Source: Flavobacteriaceae bacterium
GTDB lineage: Bacteria > Bacteroidota > Bacteroidia > Flavobacteriales > Flavobacteriaceae
DNA: 57,339 nt
Direction of reading: 5' to 3'
NCBI GenBank assembly: GCA_014239275.1
Contig: JAAZZF010000009.1
Span: 1 to 57,339 of the forward strand
The notes under the pieces are model-generated. The model was not told the DNA's origin and made no database searches. It saw nothing but the letters and a program-made list of their open reading frames with translations. The position numbers were made by a program, and so were the translations under genes. This document shows positions 47,159 through 57,339 of this stretch, piece by piece (the stretch's first letter is position 1; each line of letters starts with the position of its first letter).

Positions 47159-47374
47159 TTAATTCAAATTCATTTTAGGCTCTTTACAGTCAGTTTCATT
47201 GGGAAGTTTGCCACAAATTCCACAAGGCTCATTTTTTTTATTTAGAAAAGGGTTAGCACTAGCACAAGTTCCTGAAAATTTTCCATTTTTTTTTAAAATA
47301 ATTTTAATGGAAATTCCAGCAAAAGCTAACCCTAACAATAAAAATGTGATTATATATAACATATTATTTATCAA
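47159..47374 (-). CDS. Small membrane protein with Cys motifs
   Basis: One N-terminal TM then GTCASANPFLNKKNEPCGICGKLP; conserved-looking Cys pattern, between murB and the sigma gene. Confidence 0.75.
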   Translation of the reverse strand: MINNMLYIITFLLLGLAFAGISIKIILKKNGKFSGTCASANPFLNKKNEPCGICGKLPNETDCKEPKMNLN

Positions 47375-48383
47375 TTATATTAACCTCCTCCTCTAGCAAT
47401 ATATTAAATTTTCTTAAAACATCGTTTTTAATTTTTTGAGAAAATTCAAAAATTTCATATCCTGAAGCATTTCCGTAGTTAACAATTATTAGTGCATGTT
47501 TATCATGAGTTCCAGTATTACCATCTCTTATCCCCTTATATCCACATTTTTCAATTAGCCAGGCAGCAGGAATTTTTATTTTATTTTCTGAAGTTTTATA
47601 AAATGGAACATTTTTTTCCTTTTCACATAATTTTTTGTAATCAATTTTATCTATAATTGGATTTTTAAAAAAACTACCACAATTACCAATCAATTTGGGG
47701 TCTGGTAATTTGCTTGATCTAATTTTGTTAACTGATTCTGAAATATCCTTAATAGTAGGATTAAAAATATGATTATTTTTTATAATCTCTTCTAAAGGTT
47801 TATAAGAAAAATTTATTTGATGATTTTTTTTAGAAAGTTTAAAAGTAACATTAGAAATAATATACTTATTTCTAAGTTTTTCTTTAAAAATAGAGCTTCT
47901 ATATGAAAATTTACATTCAGTATTATTAAATATTCTTAATAATCCAGTTTCTACTGAAATAGCTCTACAATTTTCAAAAGTGTCTTTTAATTCAGCTCCA
48001 TATGCACCTATATTTTGAATTGGAGCACTTCCTACATTTCCAGGAATTAAAGTTAAATTTTCCAAGCCACCATAATCATTATTTATAGTCCAATTAACAA
48101 AATCATTCCATACTTCTCCAGCTCCAACAGAAACAATTACGTAATCTTCTGTTTCATTTATTAATTCAATTCCTTTAATTTGAATTTTTAGAATATTTCG
48201 ATCAATATTATTTTTAAAAAGAATATTAGTTCCTCCACCCAAAATTATTGGCTCATCAATATTATTTTTTTTAATAAAATCAATTATTTCTTGTTCTGAA
48301 TTTGCAATGTTGAAATTAGAGGAAATTACATCTACTCCAAAACTGTTATAGTTCTTAAGAGATATTTTGTTTTTTTTTTGCAA
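47364..48383 (-). CDS. murB: UDP-N-acetylmuramate dehydrogenase
   Basis: PIILGGGTNILF; LTLIPGNVGSAPIQNIGAYGAE; YRSSIFKE; GNCGSFFKNP. Confidence 0.96.
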   Translation of the reverse strand: MQKKNKISLKNYNSFGVDVISSNFNIANSEQEIIDFIKKNNIDEPIILGGGTNILFKNNIDRNILKIQIKGIELINETEDYVIVSVGAGEVWNDFVNWTINNDYGGLENLTLIPGNVGSAPIQNIGAYGAELKDTFENCRAISVETGLLRIFNNTECKFSYRSSIFKEKLRNKYIISNVTFKLSKKNHQINFSYKPLEEIIKNNHIFNPTIKDISESVNKIRSSKLPDPKLIGNCGSFFKNPIIDKIDYKKLCEKEKNVPFYKTSENKIKIPAAWLIEKCGYKGIRDGNTGTHDKHALIIVNYGNASGYEIFEFSQKIKNDVLRKFNILLEEEVNIIDK

Positions 48384-48412
48384 TTTTTATCTATTTAATA
48401 AATAGACAAATT

Positions 48413-48820
48413 TTATTTGTCTTCTTCTTCTTCTTCTTCTTCTGGCTCTGGTAGGACTTCACCCTTAATCCTTAAAATAACATTTGGTGTTTTAGCATTA
48501 GAATTCACTGTAATTGCTTTTTGGAACAACCCCGTCCTTTTAGTATCATATTCAACTTCAATTGAACCAGATTCACCTGGAAGAATTGGTTTTTCGGGTT
48601 TTTTAGGAATAGTACAACCACAAGAAGAAAAGATTCTAGAAAAGATTAGAGGAGCGTTACCAATGTTTTTAAACTCAAAAGTTCTTTTCCCATCTTCACC
48701 ATTTTCAATAGTTCCATAATCAATAATAGTTTCCTTAAATGAAATTTCAGCTGATTTTTCTTGAGAAAGTAAAGGAAATATGCAAAGTACTAAACATATA
48801 ATTAGTGAAATTTTTTTCAT
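48413..48820 (-). CDS. DUF1573 domain protein with poly-Glu tail
   Basis: Signal peptide; KNIGNAPLIFSRIFSSCGCTIPKKPEKPILPGESGSIEVEYDTKRTGLFQKAITVNSNAK. Confidence 0.93.
   Translation of the reverse strand: MKKISLIICLVLCIFPLLSQEKSAEISFKETIIDYGTIENGEDGKRTFEFKNIGNAPLIFSRIFSSCGCTIPKKPEKPILPGESGSIEVEYDTKRTGLFQKAITVNSNAKTPNVILRIKGEVLPEPEEEEEEEDK
48420..48443. repeat. (CTT)n trinucleotide microsatellite within the DUF1573 gene
   Basis: Seven uninterrupted CTT units, encoding EEEEEEE. Confidence 0.95.
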
Positions 48821-48903
48821 GTCATGAATTTTAATTAAAACTATGACTTTTTATACATACTTACAAAAAATCAACTTACCTTTTAAATTACTTTTTAGTT
48901 GAC

Positions 48904-48911
48904 TACTTTTG
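48904..48911 (+). promoter_or_regulatory. -7 element (TACTTTTG) of valS
   Basis: Exact TAnnTTTG 25 nt upstream of the ATG. Confidence 0.5.
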
Positions 48912-48936
48912 TCATCATAATTAATGAAAATAATAG

Positions 48937-51549
48937 ATGGGTATAGCTAAGAGCTTTGATGCAAAAAAAATAGAGTCAAAGTGGTATCAATTTTGGAATG
49001 AAAACAAGTATTTTAACTCAAAACCAAATGATAAACTTCCTTATACTATTGTAATTCCTCCCCCTAATGTTACAGGAATACTACATATGGGTCATATGCT
49101 AAACAACACTATTCAAGATATTTTAATTAGAAAGGCACGTCTTCAGGGTTTTAATGCTTGTTGGGTTCCAGGAACAGACCATGCTTCAATTGCAACTGAA
49201 GCTAAAGTTGTAGAGAAATTAAAGAATGACGGAATTGATAAAAAAGATATAACGAGAGATGAGTTTATAAATTATGCTTGGGATTGGACAGAGAAGCACG
49301 GTGGCTTAATTTTAGAACAATTAAAAAAGTTAGGGTGTTCTTGTGATTGGGATAGAACTAAGTTCACTTTAGATAAAGAAATGACAGAATCTGTGATAAA
49401 GGTTTTTGTTAATTTATATGAAAAAGGCTTGATTTATAGGGGACATAGAATGGTAAATTGGGATCCTCAAGCTAAAACTACATTATCTAATGAAGAGGTA
49501 ATTTATGAAGAAGAACAAACTAAAATTTTCTATATTAAATACAAAATTTCTAATTCTTCCAAAACAATTAGCGTGGCAACAACTAGACCTGAAACAATTT
49601 TTGGGGATACTGCAATAGCTGTAAATCCTGATGATGATAGATATTTAAATTTAAAGGGAAAGAAAGCTATTATTCCAATTATAAATAAAGAAATTCCAAT
49701 TATAACGGATCAATATGTTGACCCTGAATTTGGGACAGGATGTTTAAAAGTTACCCCAGCACATAGTGAAAATGATAAGATAATTGGCGACAAACACAAA
49801 CTAGAAATTGTAGATATTCTAAACGATGATGGAACGCTAAACGAATTTGCGCTTCATTATAATGGAAAAGATAGATTTTTAGTTAGAATTGAGATTTTGG
49901 AAGAATTAAGACAATTAGGATCTTTTATAAAAGAGGAAATATATTTAACTAAGATTGGAAAATCTGAAAGAACAAAGTGTGTAATTGAACCTAAACTATC
50001 AGATCAATGGTTTTTAAAAATGGAAAAAATCTCAAAGCCAGCCTTAAAAGCGGTTATAGATGATAAGGTTAAGTTTTTTCCGAAGAAATTTAAAAACACA
50101 TATAAAAATTGGATGGAGAACATTAGGGATTGGAATATTTCCAGACAATTATGGTGGGGGCATCAAATACCGGTATATTATTATAGTTCTGATAAAAAAG
50201 ATTTTGTTGTAGCAGAGAATATAGAGAAAGCTGTAATAAAAGCTCGAAAAAAAAGTGGAGATTATAAATTAGACCAAAAAGACTTAATTCAAGAAAGTGA
50301 TGTTTTAGATACATGGTTTTCGTCATGGCTATGGCCAATTAGTGTTTTTGATGGAATTAATAATCCTGATAATGAAGATTTTAATTATTATTATCCAACA
50401 AATGATTTGGTTACTGGTCCGGATATATTATTTTTTTGGGTAGCAAGAATGATTGTTTCAGGTTACGAATTTAAAAATAAAGAGCCATTTACTTCAGTGT
50501 ATTTTACTGGCTTAGTAAGAGATAAAACGGGAAGAAAAATGTCTAAACAACTTGGAAATTCACCTGATGCCCTAAAGTTAATAGAGGATTTTGGAGCTGA
50601 TAGTGTTAGAGTAGGACTTTTACTTAGTGCTCCTGCAGGCAATGACCTTTTATTTGATGAATCTTTATGTCAACAGGGAAAAAATTTTTCAAATAAAATA
50701 TGGAATTCATATAGATTGGTTAAATCTTGGGATGTTAAAGATTCTAAAGATCAAAATTTAGCATCTATTGCTGCAATTGAATGGTTTGAAAGCAAGCTAA
50801 GTTCTAAATTAATTGAAATAGATGATCATTTTAAAAAATATAGAATCTCAGATGCTTTAATGACTATTTATAAACTTGTTTGGGAGGACTATTGTTCTTG
50901 GTATTTAGAAATTGTAAAACCAAGTTTTGGAAAGCCAATAGATATTAAAACTTTTAATCAAACTTTACTATTTCTTGAAAAATGTTTAACAATTTTGCAT
51001 CCTTTTATGCCTTTTATTTCTGAAGAAATTTGGAGTGGTATAAAAAAAGAAGGAGACAAACCATTAATAATTAAAAATTGGCCAAAACATAATAAAGTAG
51101 ATGATTCCGTATTAAACAATTTTGATCATATTTCTAAACTAATTACAAATATTAGAAAGTATAGAAATGAAAAAGGGATCTCCTATAAAGAAAAAATAGA
51201 ATTGTCTTCTGAAAAAAATCAATTAAAAAGTGAGCTTAAAAGTGTAGTATTTAAACTAGCTAATTCAGAATTAATAGATGACATTTTACAAATTAATAAA
51301 AATGCAGAATCATTGATAATTGATAGTAAAGAGTACTTTATTAATAACCTATTAGGTCAAAAAAATGATTTAAAAAAAATTGAAGAGGATTTAAAATATA
51401 ATAAAGGGTTTTTAAAATCTATCCAATCTAAACTTAATAATAAAAAATTTATGGACAATGCTCCAAAAATTGTTGTAGAAAATGAAAAGAAGAAAGAAGA
51501 GGACACTAGGGCTAAAATTAAAATACTAGAAATAAAATTGAAAAAGTAA
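48937..51549 (+). CDS. valS: Valine--tRNA ligase
   Basis: PPPNVTGILHMGHMLNNTIQD; GRKMSKQLGNSPD (KMSKS-like); C-terminal coiled coil. Confidence 0.98.
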   Translation: MGIAKSFDAKKIESKWYQFWNENKYFNSKPNDKLPYTIVIPPPNVTGILHMGHMLNNTIQDILIRKARLQGFNACWVPGTDHASIATEAKVVEKLKNDGIDKKDITRDEFINYAWDWTEKHGGLILEQLKKLGCSCDWDRTKFTLDKEMTESVIKVFVNLYEKGLIYRGHRMVNWDPQAKTTLSNEEVIYEEEQTKIFYIKYKISNSSKTISVATTRPETIFGDTAIAVNPDDDRYLNLKGKKAIIPIINKEIPIITDQYVDPEFGTGCLKVTPAHSENDKIIGDKHKLEIVDILNDDGTLNEFALHYNGKDRFLVRIEILEELRQLGSFIKEEIYLTKIGKSERTKCVIEPKLSDQWFLKMEKISKPALKAVIDDKVKFFPKKFKNTYKNWMENIRDWNISRQLWWGHQIPVYYYSSDKKDFVVAENIEKAVIKARKKSGDYKLDQKDLIQESDVLDTWFSSWLWPISVFDGINNPDNEDFNYYYPTNDLVTGPDILFFWVARMIVSGYEFKNKEPFTSVYFTGLVRDKTGRKMSKQLGNSPDALKLIEDFGADSVRVGLLLSAPAGNDLLFDESLCQQGKNFSNKIWNSYRLVKSWDVKDSKDQNLASIAAIEWFESKLSSKLIEIDDHFKKYRISDALMTIYKLVWEDYCSWYLEIVKPSFGKPIDIKTFNQTLLFLEKCLTILHPFMPFISEEIWSGIKKEGDKPLIIKNWPKHNKVDDSVLNNFDHISKLITNIRKYRNEKGISYKEKIELSSEKNQLKSELKSVVFKLANSELIDDILQINKNAESLIIDSKEYFINNLLGQKNDLKKIEEDLKYNKGFLKSIQSKLNNKKFMDNAPKIVVENEKKKEEDTRAKIKILEIKLKK

Positions 51550-51554
51550 ATTTT

Positions 51555-52205
51555 TTATTTTTCAGCAATTTCATCAACTCCTCCCTTTACAACTTGGTCT
51601 ATTTTAACTTTAATTTTTGAATTTAATGGAAGAAATAAATCAACCCTTGATCCAAATTTTATAAACCCAGCATCATTTCCTTGTATAACAGTTTCTCCAA
51701 TTTTTGCATAATTTACTATTCTTCTTGCAATTGCTCCTGCTATCTGACGATATAATATTTCTCCAAATGTTTTGTTTTCAACTACGACTGTTGTCCTTTC
51801 ATTTAGTTCAGAGGACTTTGGGTGCCATGCAACCAGATATTTCCCAGGATGGTATTTACTAAATTTAATAATGCCACTTATTGCATATCTTGTTACATGA
51901 ACATTTATAGGAGACATAAAAATAGATACTTGAACTCTATCATTTTTAAAATATTCTTTTTCATAAACCTTTTCAATAGCTACTACTTTTCCATCTACAG
52001 GAGAAATAATTAATGAATCATTAATTTGAGTAACCCTTTTAGGGTTTCTGAAAAATTGTAAAACCATAATAAAAATGACAATACTAAATATTCCTATAAT
52101 TTTAGATATTAGAGGTTTAGCTATAAATATGTTTGTAAAAAGATTAATTATTGCTACGATTATAAAGGATATAATAATAATTAAATGCCCTTCCTTATGA
52201 AACAT
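51555..52205 (-). CDS. psd: Phosphatidylserine decarboxylase
   Basis: ISPVDGKVVAIEKV; MSPINVHVTRYAISG; GFIKFGSRVDLFLP (self-cleavage GS). Confidence 0.95.
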   Translation of the reverse strand: MFHKEGHLIIIISFIIVAIINLFTNIFIAKPLISKIIGIFSIVIFIMVLQFFRNPKRVTQINDSLIISPVDGKVVAIEKVYEKEYFKNDRVQVSIFMSPINVHVTRYAISGIIKFSKYHPGKYLVAWHPKSSELNERTTVVVENKTFGEILYRQIAGAIARRIVNYAKIGETVIQGNDAGFIKFGSRVDLFLPLNSKIKVKIDQVVKGGVDEIAEK

Positions 52206-53034
52206 TAAGAAATATTTTAATAGTTAAATAAATAAATGGTCCTGCAAATATAATACTATCCATACGATCATATAGACCTCCATGACCTGGAAGCCAATTT
52301 CCACTGTCTTTAACCCCTGCTTCTCTTTTAAACTGAGATTGAACTAGATCTCCAAGTGCTCCAGCACTTGGAACTAATAACCCTAGAATAACCCACTGCA
52401 CTATACTAAAACCTAAGTTTAAATAATTATAAAAGATTATGGAAAGCATTATAGAAAAAATAATTCCACCAATAAAACCTTCAATGCTTTTTTTAGGAGA
52501 GACAGATTTTAATAAAGGTCTTTTTCCGAAATTGACACCAAATACATATGCAGCAGAATCAGAAACCCATATTAAACTTAAAAAACAAAAAACATAATTT
52601 GGATTATATATTTCGGAAATTGTTGGCATTGAAAACAAAATAACAAGAGAACCAACCAAGTAAAAATGCCCAATAAAACGATTTTTAAGAATTGAAAAGG
52701 AAAATAATTTTTTCTTTAAAAGTGAGACACCTAACAATATATTTGTAATTATAATTATTATTAAAAAAAATAGTTGAAAAACCCAATTGTAGGACAATAA
52801 GAAAAGAGAAATATATAAAGGAAAAGTCAAATAAAGAATAAGATTAGATTTTCCTGTATCAGATGATAAAAATTTATGATTATAATTTGCAATCAGTTTA
52901 ATAAATTCAAAAACAAGTATTAAACTGCATACGAATCCTACAAAATAAAAAAAATATTCATTAATAAATAAGGAAAACAATAAAACAGTTGCATAAGCAA
53001 TAGCTGTTAATGACCTTGTGTAAAATTCTTTCAT
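52195..53034 (-). CDS. cdsA: Phosphatidate cytidylyltransferase
   Basis: C-terminal SAGALGDLVQSQFKREAGVKDSGNWLPGHGGLYDRMDSIIFAGP. Confidence 0.96.
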   Translation of the reverse strand: MKEFYTRSLTAIAYATVLLFSLFINEYFFYFVGFVCSLILVFEFIKLIANYNHKFLSSDTGKSNLILYLTFPLYISLFLLSYNWVFQLFFLIIIIITNILLGVSLLKKKLFSFSILKNRFIGHFYLVGSLVILFSMPTISEIYNPNYVFCFLSLIWVSDSAAYVFGVNFGKRPLLKSVSPKKSIEGFIGGIIFSIMLSIIFYNYLNLGFSIVQWVILGLLVPSAGALGDLVQSQFKREAGVKDSGNWLPGHGGLYDRMDSIIFAGPFIYLTIKIFLNVS

Positions 53035-53035
53035 T

Positions 53036-53647
53036 TTATAAATCTTCTAGTAGAAGAAGATACAGGTTTTTAGCTGCACTCCCATAAGTCAGGAAATTAG
53101 TATTTTCTTTTTCTTGACTATTGAAATTCTTAATAGTTGTTATGTTTGTTGGCAAGTTATTAGGATAATTACTTTTAATTCCATTTAAACCTCCACTCAA
53201 AGTTTCAGTAAATTGACTAATTTTTGCAAATACAATAAAGTTTTGTGGAAGGTCATTTACTTTGTGTGATTTAATCTGTTCAGCACATATTAGTAAACTA
53301 CCATCCTTAGCAACCAAAAATTCACATCTAGTTAAAAAAAATCTGGAGTTTAAATTTGTTTTAGAAACATTGAGTTTATCCTTTTCAGAAAAAAAGTCTA
53401 GTAAAGAATCATCATAACATAATATTTCAACATCATTCCATTCATTTTCTTCAATTATTTGAGAAAAGAATGCATCACATTCAGATTTGGTTTCACAGTA
53501 TAAAAACTTTCCTCCATTTTCAGTAAAATTAAAAGTAAATCTCTCTTCAATTGGAGCCTTTGCTTCAGGCATGTACTTCCCATCTTCATTTTTTTCAGAG
53601 TCTTCTTTTTCGCTTTTATTAAAAAAAGATTTAATAAATTTTTTCAA
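53036..53647 (-). CDS. LUD-domain protein (LutC/YkgG-like)
   Basis: FFLTRCEFLVAKDGSLLICAEQIKSHKVNDLPQNFIVFAKISQFTETL; typical position between cdsA and ftsH in Bacteroidetes. Confidence 0.8.
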   Translation of the reverse strand: MKKFIKSFFNKSEKEDSEKNEDGKYMPEAKAPIEERFTFNFTENGGKFLYCETKSECDAFFSQIIEENEWNDVEILCYDDSLLDFFSEKDKLNVSKTNLNSRFFLTRCEFLVAKDGSLLICAEQIKSHKVNDLPQNFIVFAKISQFTETLSGGLNGIKSNYPNNLPTNITTIKNFNSQEKENTNFLTYGSAAKNLYLLLLEDL

Positions 53648-53725
53648 TTTAATGTTTTAACCCTCTAAAGATAAAAAAACTTAATATTTTCAGAAGAATG
53701 TTACCAATTTTAAACAAAACTATTA

Positions 53726-55660
53726 TTAAGATTTAGACTCTTTTATGACTGTTTTAATATCAAAGGGTCTTTCCCCATAAATTCTAACAAGATCTTCTTT
53801 AAAAATAACTTCTTTTTCAAGAAGAAAATTTGCTAATTCTATTAATTTACTTTTATGCTTTTTAAGCAACTTAATAGCTCTTTGATATTGCGTTTCAATA
53901 ATGTTTGAAATTTCTTTATCTATTATTTCAGCTGTTACATCACTATATGGTTTTGTAAAACTATAATCGTTTTGTCCACTAGAATCATAATAAGTTAAAT
54001 TACCAATTTTATCATTTAATCCATAAACTGTAACCATTGATCTTGCTTGCTTTGTTACTTTTTCTAAGTCACTTAACGCACCTGTGGAGATATTGTTAAA
54101 CATCACTTTCTCTGCAGCCCTTCCACCTAGTGCAGCACACATTTCATCAAGTATTTGTTCAGTTTTAACTATCTGCCTTTCTTCTGGCAAATACCATGCT
54201 GCTCCTAGTGATTGACCTCTTGGAACTATTGTTACTTTTACAAGTGGAGCTGCGTGTTCTAACATCCAACTAACTGTTGCATGCCCAGCTTCATGAAATG
54301 CAATTGTTTTCTTTTCTATTTCAGTTATTATTTTATTCTTTTTCTCTAAACCTCCAACAATTCTATCAACTGCATCTAAAAAGTCTTGTTTATTTACAGA
54401 TTTTTTTAATTTTCTTGCAGCAATTAGGGCTGCTTCATTACATACATTTGCAATATCAGCACCTGAGAATCCAGGTGTTTGCTTTGCCAAAAAATCAGTA
54501 TCAAGATTTTTAGAAATTTTAATAGGCTTAAGGTGAACATTAAAAATTTGTTTTCTTTCTCTTACATCAGGCAAATCCACATATATTTGCCTATCAAATC
54601 TTCCTGCTCTCATTAATGCTTTATCCAAAACATCAGCTCTATTAGTAGCTGCAATTACAATAACATTTGTGTTGGTTCCAAAACCGTCCATTTCAGTTAA
54701 TAGTTGATTTAAAGTATTTTCTCTTTCATCATTTCCTCCAGTCATATTACTTTTTCCTCTAGCTCTACCAATAGCATCTATTTCATCAATAAATATTATA
54801 GATGGAGATTTTTCTTTTGCTTGCTTAAAAAGATCTCTAACTCTAGATGCTCCTACACCAACAAACATTTCAACAAAATCAGATCCAGATAGGGAAAAGA
54901 AAGGAACTTTTGCTTCCCCTGCTACTGCTTTAGCTAGTAAAGTTTTTCCAGTTCCTGGTAGTCCAATTAATAATGCACCTTTAGGTATTTTACCACCTAA
55001 CTTAGTGTATTTCAAAGGATTTTTAAGAAAATCTACAATTTCTTGAACTTCTTCTTTGGCACCTTCTAAACCAGCAACATCTTTGAAAGTTGTTTTGATA
55101 TCACTTTTTTCATCAAACAATTTAGCTTTGGATTTTCCAATACTAAAAATTTGTGAACCACCACCACTGCCACCTGACATTCTTCTCATAAAAAAGAACC
55201 ATAATCCTATTAATATTATTAAAGGAAGAAATCCTAAAATATAATCTAATAACTTATTTTCTATTGTTTTAAAATCATAATTAAATTGAATTCCTTTTTT
55301 TTCAGCTTCTTCAAGTTTATTCTGAAATAATTCAAGGTTTCCAATTTCAAAAACATAGTGAGGCCCGTTTAAATTTTTCTGACCTAAAAAATTTGTTGAA
55401 TTAGCGCTTTTATGATCAGGACTATTTAGCGCATCTCTGTTAAGAGTTACTTGAGCAATATTTTTATTAACTACAGTAACTCCCTTTACCTCTCCTTTAT
55501 TTAAAAATCGTTCAAAACTTGAAATATTAATTTTATTAGCGGAATTAGAAGTTTCATTTCCTCCGATAAAATAAGTGCTGGCAAAAAATAATACTATCAT
55601 GGCATAAATCCAATATGTATTAAATTTTGGAGTCTTCATTGTATTTTTCTTCTTATTCAT
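53726..55660 (-). CDS. ftsH: ATP-dependent zinc metalloprotease FtsH
   Basis: [49 protein letters not shown]. Confidence 0.98.
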   Translation of the reverse strand: MNKKKNTMKTPKFNTYWIYAMIVLFFASTYFIGGNETSNSANKINISSFERFLNKGEVKGVTVVNKNIAQVTLNRDALNSPDHKSANSTNFLGQKNLNGPHYVFEIGNLELFQNKLEEAEKKGIQFNYDFKTIENKLLDYILGFLPLIILIGLWFFFMRRMSGGSGGGSQIFSIGKSKAKLFDEKSDIKTTFKDVAGLEGAKEEVQEIVDFLKNPLKYTKLGGKIPKGALLIGLPGTGKTLLAKAVAGEAKVPFFSLSGSDFVEMFVGVGASRVRDLFKQAKEKSPSIIFIDEIDAIGRARGKSNMTGGNDERENTLNQLLTEMDGFGTNTNVIVIAATNRADVLDKALMRAGRFDRQIYVDLPDVRERKQIFNVHLKPIKISKNLDTDFLAKQTPGFSGADIANVCNEAALIAARKLKKSVNKQDFLDAVDRIVGGLEKKNKIITEIEKKTIAFHEAGHATVSWMLEHAAPLVKVTIVPRGQSLGAAWYLPEERQIVKTEQILDEMCAALGGRAAEKVMFNNISTGALSDLEKVTKQARSMVTVYGLNDKIGNLTYYDSSGQNDYSFTKPYSDVTAEIIDKEISNIIETQYQRAIKLLKKHKSKLIELANFLLEKEVIFKEDLVRIYGERPFDIKTVIKESKS

Positions 55661-55662
55661 TT

Positions 55663-56019
55663 TTAATATTTAGTTTCAATTAGGGTTGAATTAGATTCTC
55701 CCCAAAATTCTTCAATCTTATAATAATCTCTCGTTTCTTCATCAAAAACATGAACTACCACATCAAAATAATCCATTAAAACCCATTTACAATTCTCTAA
55801 TCCTTCTACATGCCAAGGTTTTTCACCTAAATCTTTACTAACACATTTTTTAATTGAACCTGTAATAGCATTTACTTGAGTTCTAGAGCTTCCAGAACAA
55901 ATAATAAAATACTTACAGATTGCATTTTCAATAACTCTTAAATCTAGAATATTAATATTAATCCCCTTTACATTTTCAATACCCTCTATTATACATGTAA
56001 TTAAATTATCTGTATTCAA
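55663..56019 (-). CDS. rsfS: Ribosome silencing factor
   Basis: YFIICSGSSRTQVNAITGSI; GEKPWHVEGLENCKWVLMDYFDVVVHVFDEETRDYYKIEEFW. Confidence 0.95.
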   Translation of the reverse strand: MNTDNLITCIIEGIENVKGININILDLRVIENAICKYFIICSGSSRTQVNAITGSIKKCVSKDLGEKPWHVEGLENCKWVLMDYFDVVVHVFDEETRDYYKIEEFWGESNSTLIETKY

Positions 56020-56090
56020 ATTAGCTATTTAAAATGTAAATTTAGGATAATTAATACTACTATTTTAGTTTTATAATAATTTAGTTACAA

Positions 56091-56819
56091 ATGAATATAA
56101 TCAAACTTGATGCCATTGAATCTACAAATGACTATTTAAAAAATAGTAAAATAGATGAGATTCAAATTGCTTATACTTATAATCAAACTAAAGGCAAGGG
56201 ACAAAGAGGAAACCAATGGCTTAGTAAACCAGGAAAGAATTTAGCATTTTCCATAAAAATATTTCCTGAAGATTTTCAAGTTCATGATCAATTTAGAATT
56301 AATATTATCTTTTCTATGTTCATTTTTAATACACTAAAATCGTTAAATATCCCTGATATAAAAATTAAATGGCCAAACGACATAATGTCAGGAGATAAAA
56401 AAATATGTGGGATTCTAAATGAATTAAAAATAAAAGGAAATCATATTGAAAATATTATTATTGGATTTGGATTAAATGTTAATCAAGAAAATTTTGATAA
56501 TTTACCTAATGCTTCATCTTTAAAATTAATTACCTCTATAAATTATTTATTAGATCAAATTGTAAACCTGTTTATTCAAAATTTAAATAAATACAATTAT
56601 TTAGAAAAACTAGTCAATTCTAATGTTAACAACAACGATTTATTTTACGCATATAATTATAATTTATATGGTTTAAATTCTGTTTTAAAATTTACAAATG
56701 ACAAATCAAGATTTGAAGGTGAAATTTTATCTGTAAATTCAAAAGGTAGTATTAGAATTAGAAATAATGATAATTCAATAGATAACTACAATATTCATGA
56801 AATTAAAATGATTTATTAA
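56091..56819 (+). CDS. birA: Biotin--[acetyl-CoA-carboxylase] ligase
   Basis: AIESTNDYLKN; TKGKGQRGNQWLSKPGKNLAFSI; IKWPNDIMSGDKKICGILNE. Confidence 0.93.
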   Translation: MNIIKLDAIESTNDYLKNSKIDEIQIAYTYNQTKGKGQRGNQWLSKPGKNLAFSIKIFPEDFQVHDQFRINIIFSMFIFNTLKSLNIPDIKIKWPNDIMSGDKKICGILNELKIKGNHIENIIIGFGLNVNQENFDNLPNASSLKLITSINYLLDQIVNLFIQNLNKYNYLEKLVNSNVNNNDLFYAYNYNLYGLNSVLKFTNDKSRFEGEILSVNSKGSIRIRNNDNSIDNYNIHEIKMIY

Positions 56820-57269
56820 ATGGAATCATTTGTTGAATGGGGTTATTTAGGTCTATTTCTCTCAAGCTTTTTAGCTGCTACAATAATTCCTCTTAGTTCT
56901 GAAATAGTTCTTAGTGTTTTAATTATTAAAGGATATGATTTTGGATTTAGTTTATTTGTTGCCACAATTGGGAATTGGCTTGGAGGGCTAAGCAGTTATT
57001 ATCTAGGCAGATTGGGTAAATGGGGAACTTTAGAAAGATATTTTAATTTAAGAAAAGAAAAGATTTATAATTTCAAAATAAAAGTTGATAAATGGGGGAG
57101 TGCATTAGCTTTTTTTTCGTGGTTGCCAGTACTGGGTGATCCCATTGCAGTAAGCTTAGGATTTTTTAGAACAAATTATATTTTAGTAGCTGTTTGGATG
57201 TTGTTTGGAAAAATTTTTAGATATATAGTTTGGGCAATTATAACATATTGGGGATTATCTTATTTTTAA
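56820..57269 (+). CDS. YqaA/DedA-like (VTT domain) membrane protein
   Basis: SFLAATIIPLSSEIVLSVLI; ATIGNWLGGLSSYYLGRLG; FSWLPVLGDPIAVSLGFFR. Confidence 0.9.
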   Translation: MESFVEWGYLGLFLSSFLAATIIPLSSEIVLSVLIIKGYDFGFSLFVATIGNWLGGLSSYYLGRLGKWGTLERYFNLRKEKIYNFKIKVDKWGSALAFFSWLPVLGDPIAVSLGFFRTNYILVAVWMLFGKIFRYIVWAIITYWGLSYF

Positions 57270-57279
57270 TAATTATTTA

Positions 57280-57339
57280 TTGAATCTGCCTGGCGCTATA
57301 AATGAGCTAAGGATTTTAAAAACTGATTGGGGGACAGAA
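57280..57339 (+). CDS. Possible start of next CDS (truncated by window end; TTG start candidate)
   Basis: Open frame (M)NLPGAINELRILKTDWGTE running off the window. Confidence 0.3.
   Translation, partial: MNLPGAINELRILKTDWGTE

Noticed and set aside
48413-48443. CTT repeat considered as a phase-variation tract
   Set aside because: Trinucleotide in-frame repeat near the C-terminus would not switch expression on or off.
48417-48719. + strand ORF starting MSSSSSSSSGSG
   Set aside because: Antisense reading of the poly-Glu repeat and DUF1573 gene.
1-57339. CRISPR arrays, transposases, integrases, restriction or toxin-antitoxin systems
   Set aside because: Looked for; no direct-repeat arrays or such protein families seen. 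The XRE protein sits with a DUF6249-like membrane protein, not a recognisable toxin.

Overview
AT-rich chromosomal window that looks like a streamlined (probably marine) Flavobacteriia/Bacteroidetes genome. It is mostly conserved core genes: era(partial)-der, a MerR regulator, an M23 peptidase, alaS, lysS, a missed yqaE-like gene with lipB, rnhB, gltD/gltB, nhaD, folC, a metY-metX-hom operon, nif3, lpxK, lipA, murB, valS, psd, cdsA, ftsH, rsfS and birA. There is one tRNA-Val(TAC) with an apparent terminator. I saw no transposase, CRISPR array, integrase, rRNA or phage genes. The observations I rate highest are: (1) a five-gene, overlapping trans-envelope operon (LolA-like protein, two FtsX permeases, LolD-like ATPase, beta-barrel OMP); (2) a SAM-II-type riboswitch upstream of metY-metX-hom with a perfect 9-nt complement to its core in the leader; (3) an unannotated YqaE/Pmp3 gene with a TTG start, translationally coupled to lipB and hidden under a spurious antisense ORF; (4) a COG1579-type protein that has lost its zinc-ribbon cysteines; (5) a divergent Nramp transporter lacking the DPGN motif, coupled to an ECF sigma gene; (6) a DUF1501 protein with both a Tat-like signal and a T9SS C-terminal domain; (7) operator-like repeats at the promoter of a DUF6249-XRE operon. 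All family calls come from motif recognition by eye; no database search was run.
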